Assembly (NCBI GenBank): GCA_036226585.1
Contig: CP108997.1
Coordinates: forward strand, 1,798,001 to 1,862,000
Direction: 5' to 3'
From: Streptomyces sp. NBC_00708
Lineage (GTDB): Bacteria; Actinomycetota; Actinomycetes; Streptomycetales; Streptomycetaceae
DNA: 64,000 bases
Numbering within the stretch: position 1 is the first letter of the stretch; each line of letters opens with the position of its first letter. Below, in pieces: positions 63,977 through 64,000 of this stretch. The notes beneath the pieces were generated by a model. The model made no database searches and was not told the origin of the DNA. It saw only the letters and a program-made list of their open reading frames with translations. A program made the translations under genes and the position numbers.

Positions 63977-64000
63977 CGCCCTCACCCGGCCTTCGGTCCG

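Noticed and set aside
607..64000. Long antisense and alternative-frame ORFs, for example 14031-17264 and 45575-48832
   Set aside because: High-GC DNA keeps other frames open; these translate to low-complexity Arg/Gly/Ala/Pro-rich or shifted sequences opposite recognisable genes.
1..64000. CRISPR arrays, tRNA or rRNA genes, insertion sequences, prophage
   Set aside because: No spaced direct-repeat array, no cloverleaf or rRNA-like stretch and no transposase or phage gene was found on reading; short tRNAs cannot be excluded without a covariance search.

Overview
The window is a stretch of Streptomyces (or close relative) chromosome. GC content is very high, almost every codon of the real genes ends in G or C, GTG starts are frequent, and the gene order (ctaC-ctaD-ctaF, adoK, erpA, nadA, cob genes, pepA-lpd-sucB-aceE, lipB-lipA, glnA, glnII) is, from memory, the order of the S. 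coelicolor core chromosome around SCO2150-SCO2210. I see no rRNA, tRNA, CRISPR array, insertion sequence or phage gene. Most of the window is conserved core, with a few accessory or poorly described loci.

Layout. 0-5 kb: a degenerate receiver-domain protein, an L,D-transpeptidase lipoprotein and the ctaCDF cytochrome c oxidase operon on the minus strand. 5-11.5 kb: a cysteine desulfurase-TusA fusion, adenosine kinase-like AdoK, a small unknown ORF, a membrane-anchored protein, ErpA/HesB and NadA; erpA and nadA are divergent around a cluster of palindromes. 11.8-17.2 kb: a TPR protein and an RND exporter. 17.4-20.6 kb: an envelope-stress-like group (response regulator, histidine kinase, PspA-associated protein, PspA). 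20.8-23.9 kb: DUF3043 protein, methyltransferase, HtrA-like protease. 24-30.6 kb: cobalamin lower-ligand and nucleotide-loop genes (MBL-CobU fusion, CobT, CobS) interrupted by a lysyl-phosphatidylglycerol synthase-like gene, a rhomboid-like partner and an unknown HIHH membrane protein. 30.6-42 kb: GH114-like lipoprotein, PepA, the 2-oxoacid dehydrogenase genes lpd-sucB, a GntR regulator and aceE, a WYL regulator and a DUF4240 protein. 42-50.8 kb: acetyltransferase, TIGR01777 epimerase, FAD oxidoreductase, NsdA-like regulator, lipB-lipA, DUF4191 and RDD proteins. 51-62.7 kb: glnA and glnII, each behind a GlnR-type box, flank a decayed acetyltransferase, a TetR-SulP pair, small genes and a two-gene TROVE/vWA + ARPP-2-like cassette. 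The right edge has a DUF6891-like gene, a dispersed hairpin element and a possible 39-codon leader peptide.

How the genes fit together. lipA/lipB make the lipoyl cofactor used by the two lipoyl domains of SucB, and Lpd and AceE supply the E3 and E1 activities. The cysteine desulfurase-TusA fusion and ErpA belong to sulfur/Fe-S supply, and NadA is an Fe-S enzyme transcribed divergently from erpA. GlnA and GlnII are two glutamine synthetases under apparent GlnR control.

The locus most likely to hold undescribed biology is the translationally coupled pair at 58919-61521: a Ro60/TROVE-like alpha-helical protein with a vWA MIDAS motif, followed by an ARPP-2-like protein ending in a helix-turn-helix-like segment. 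Other points of interest are three CGTCA-N3-TGACG-type palindromes before nadA, an apparently leaderless tetR gene with twin operators, and a freshly decayed acetyltransferase.
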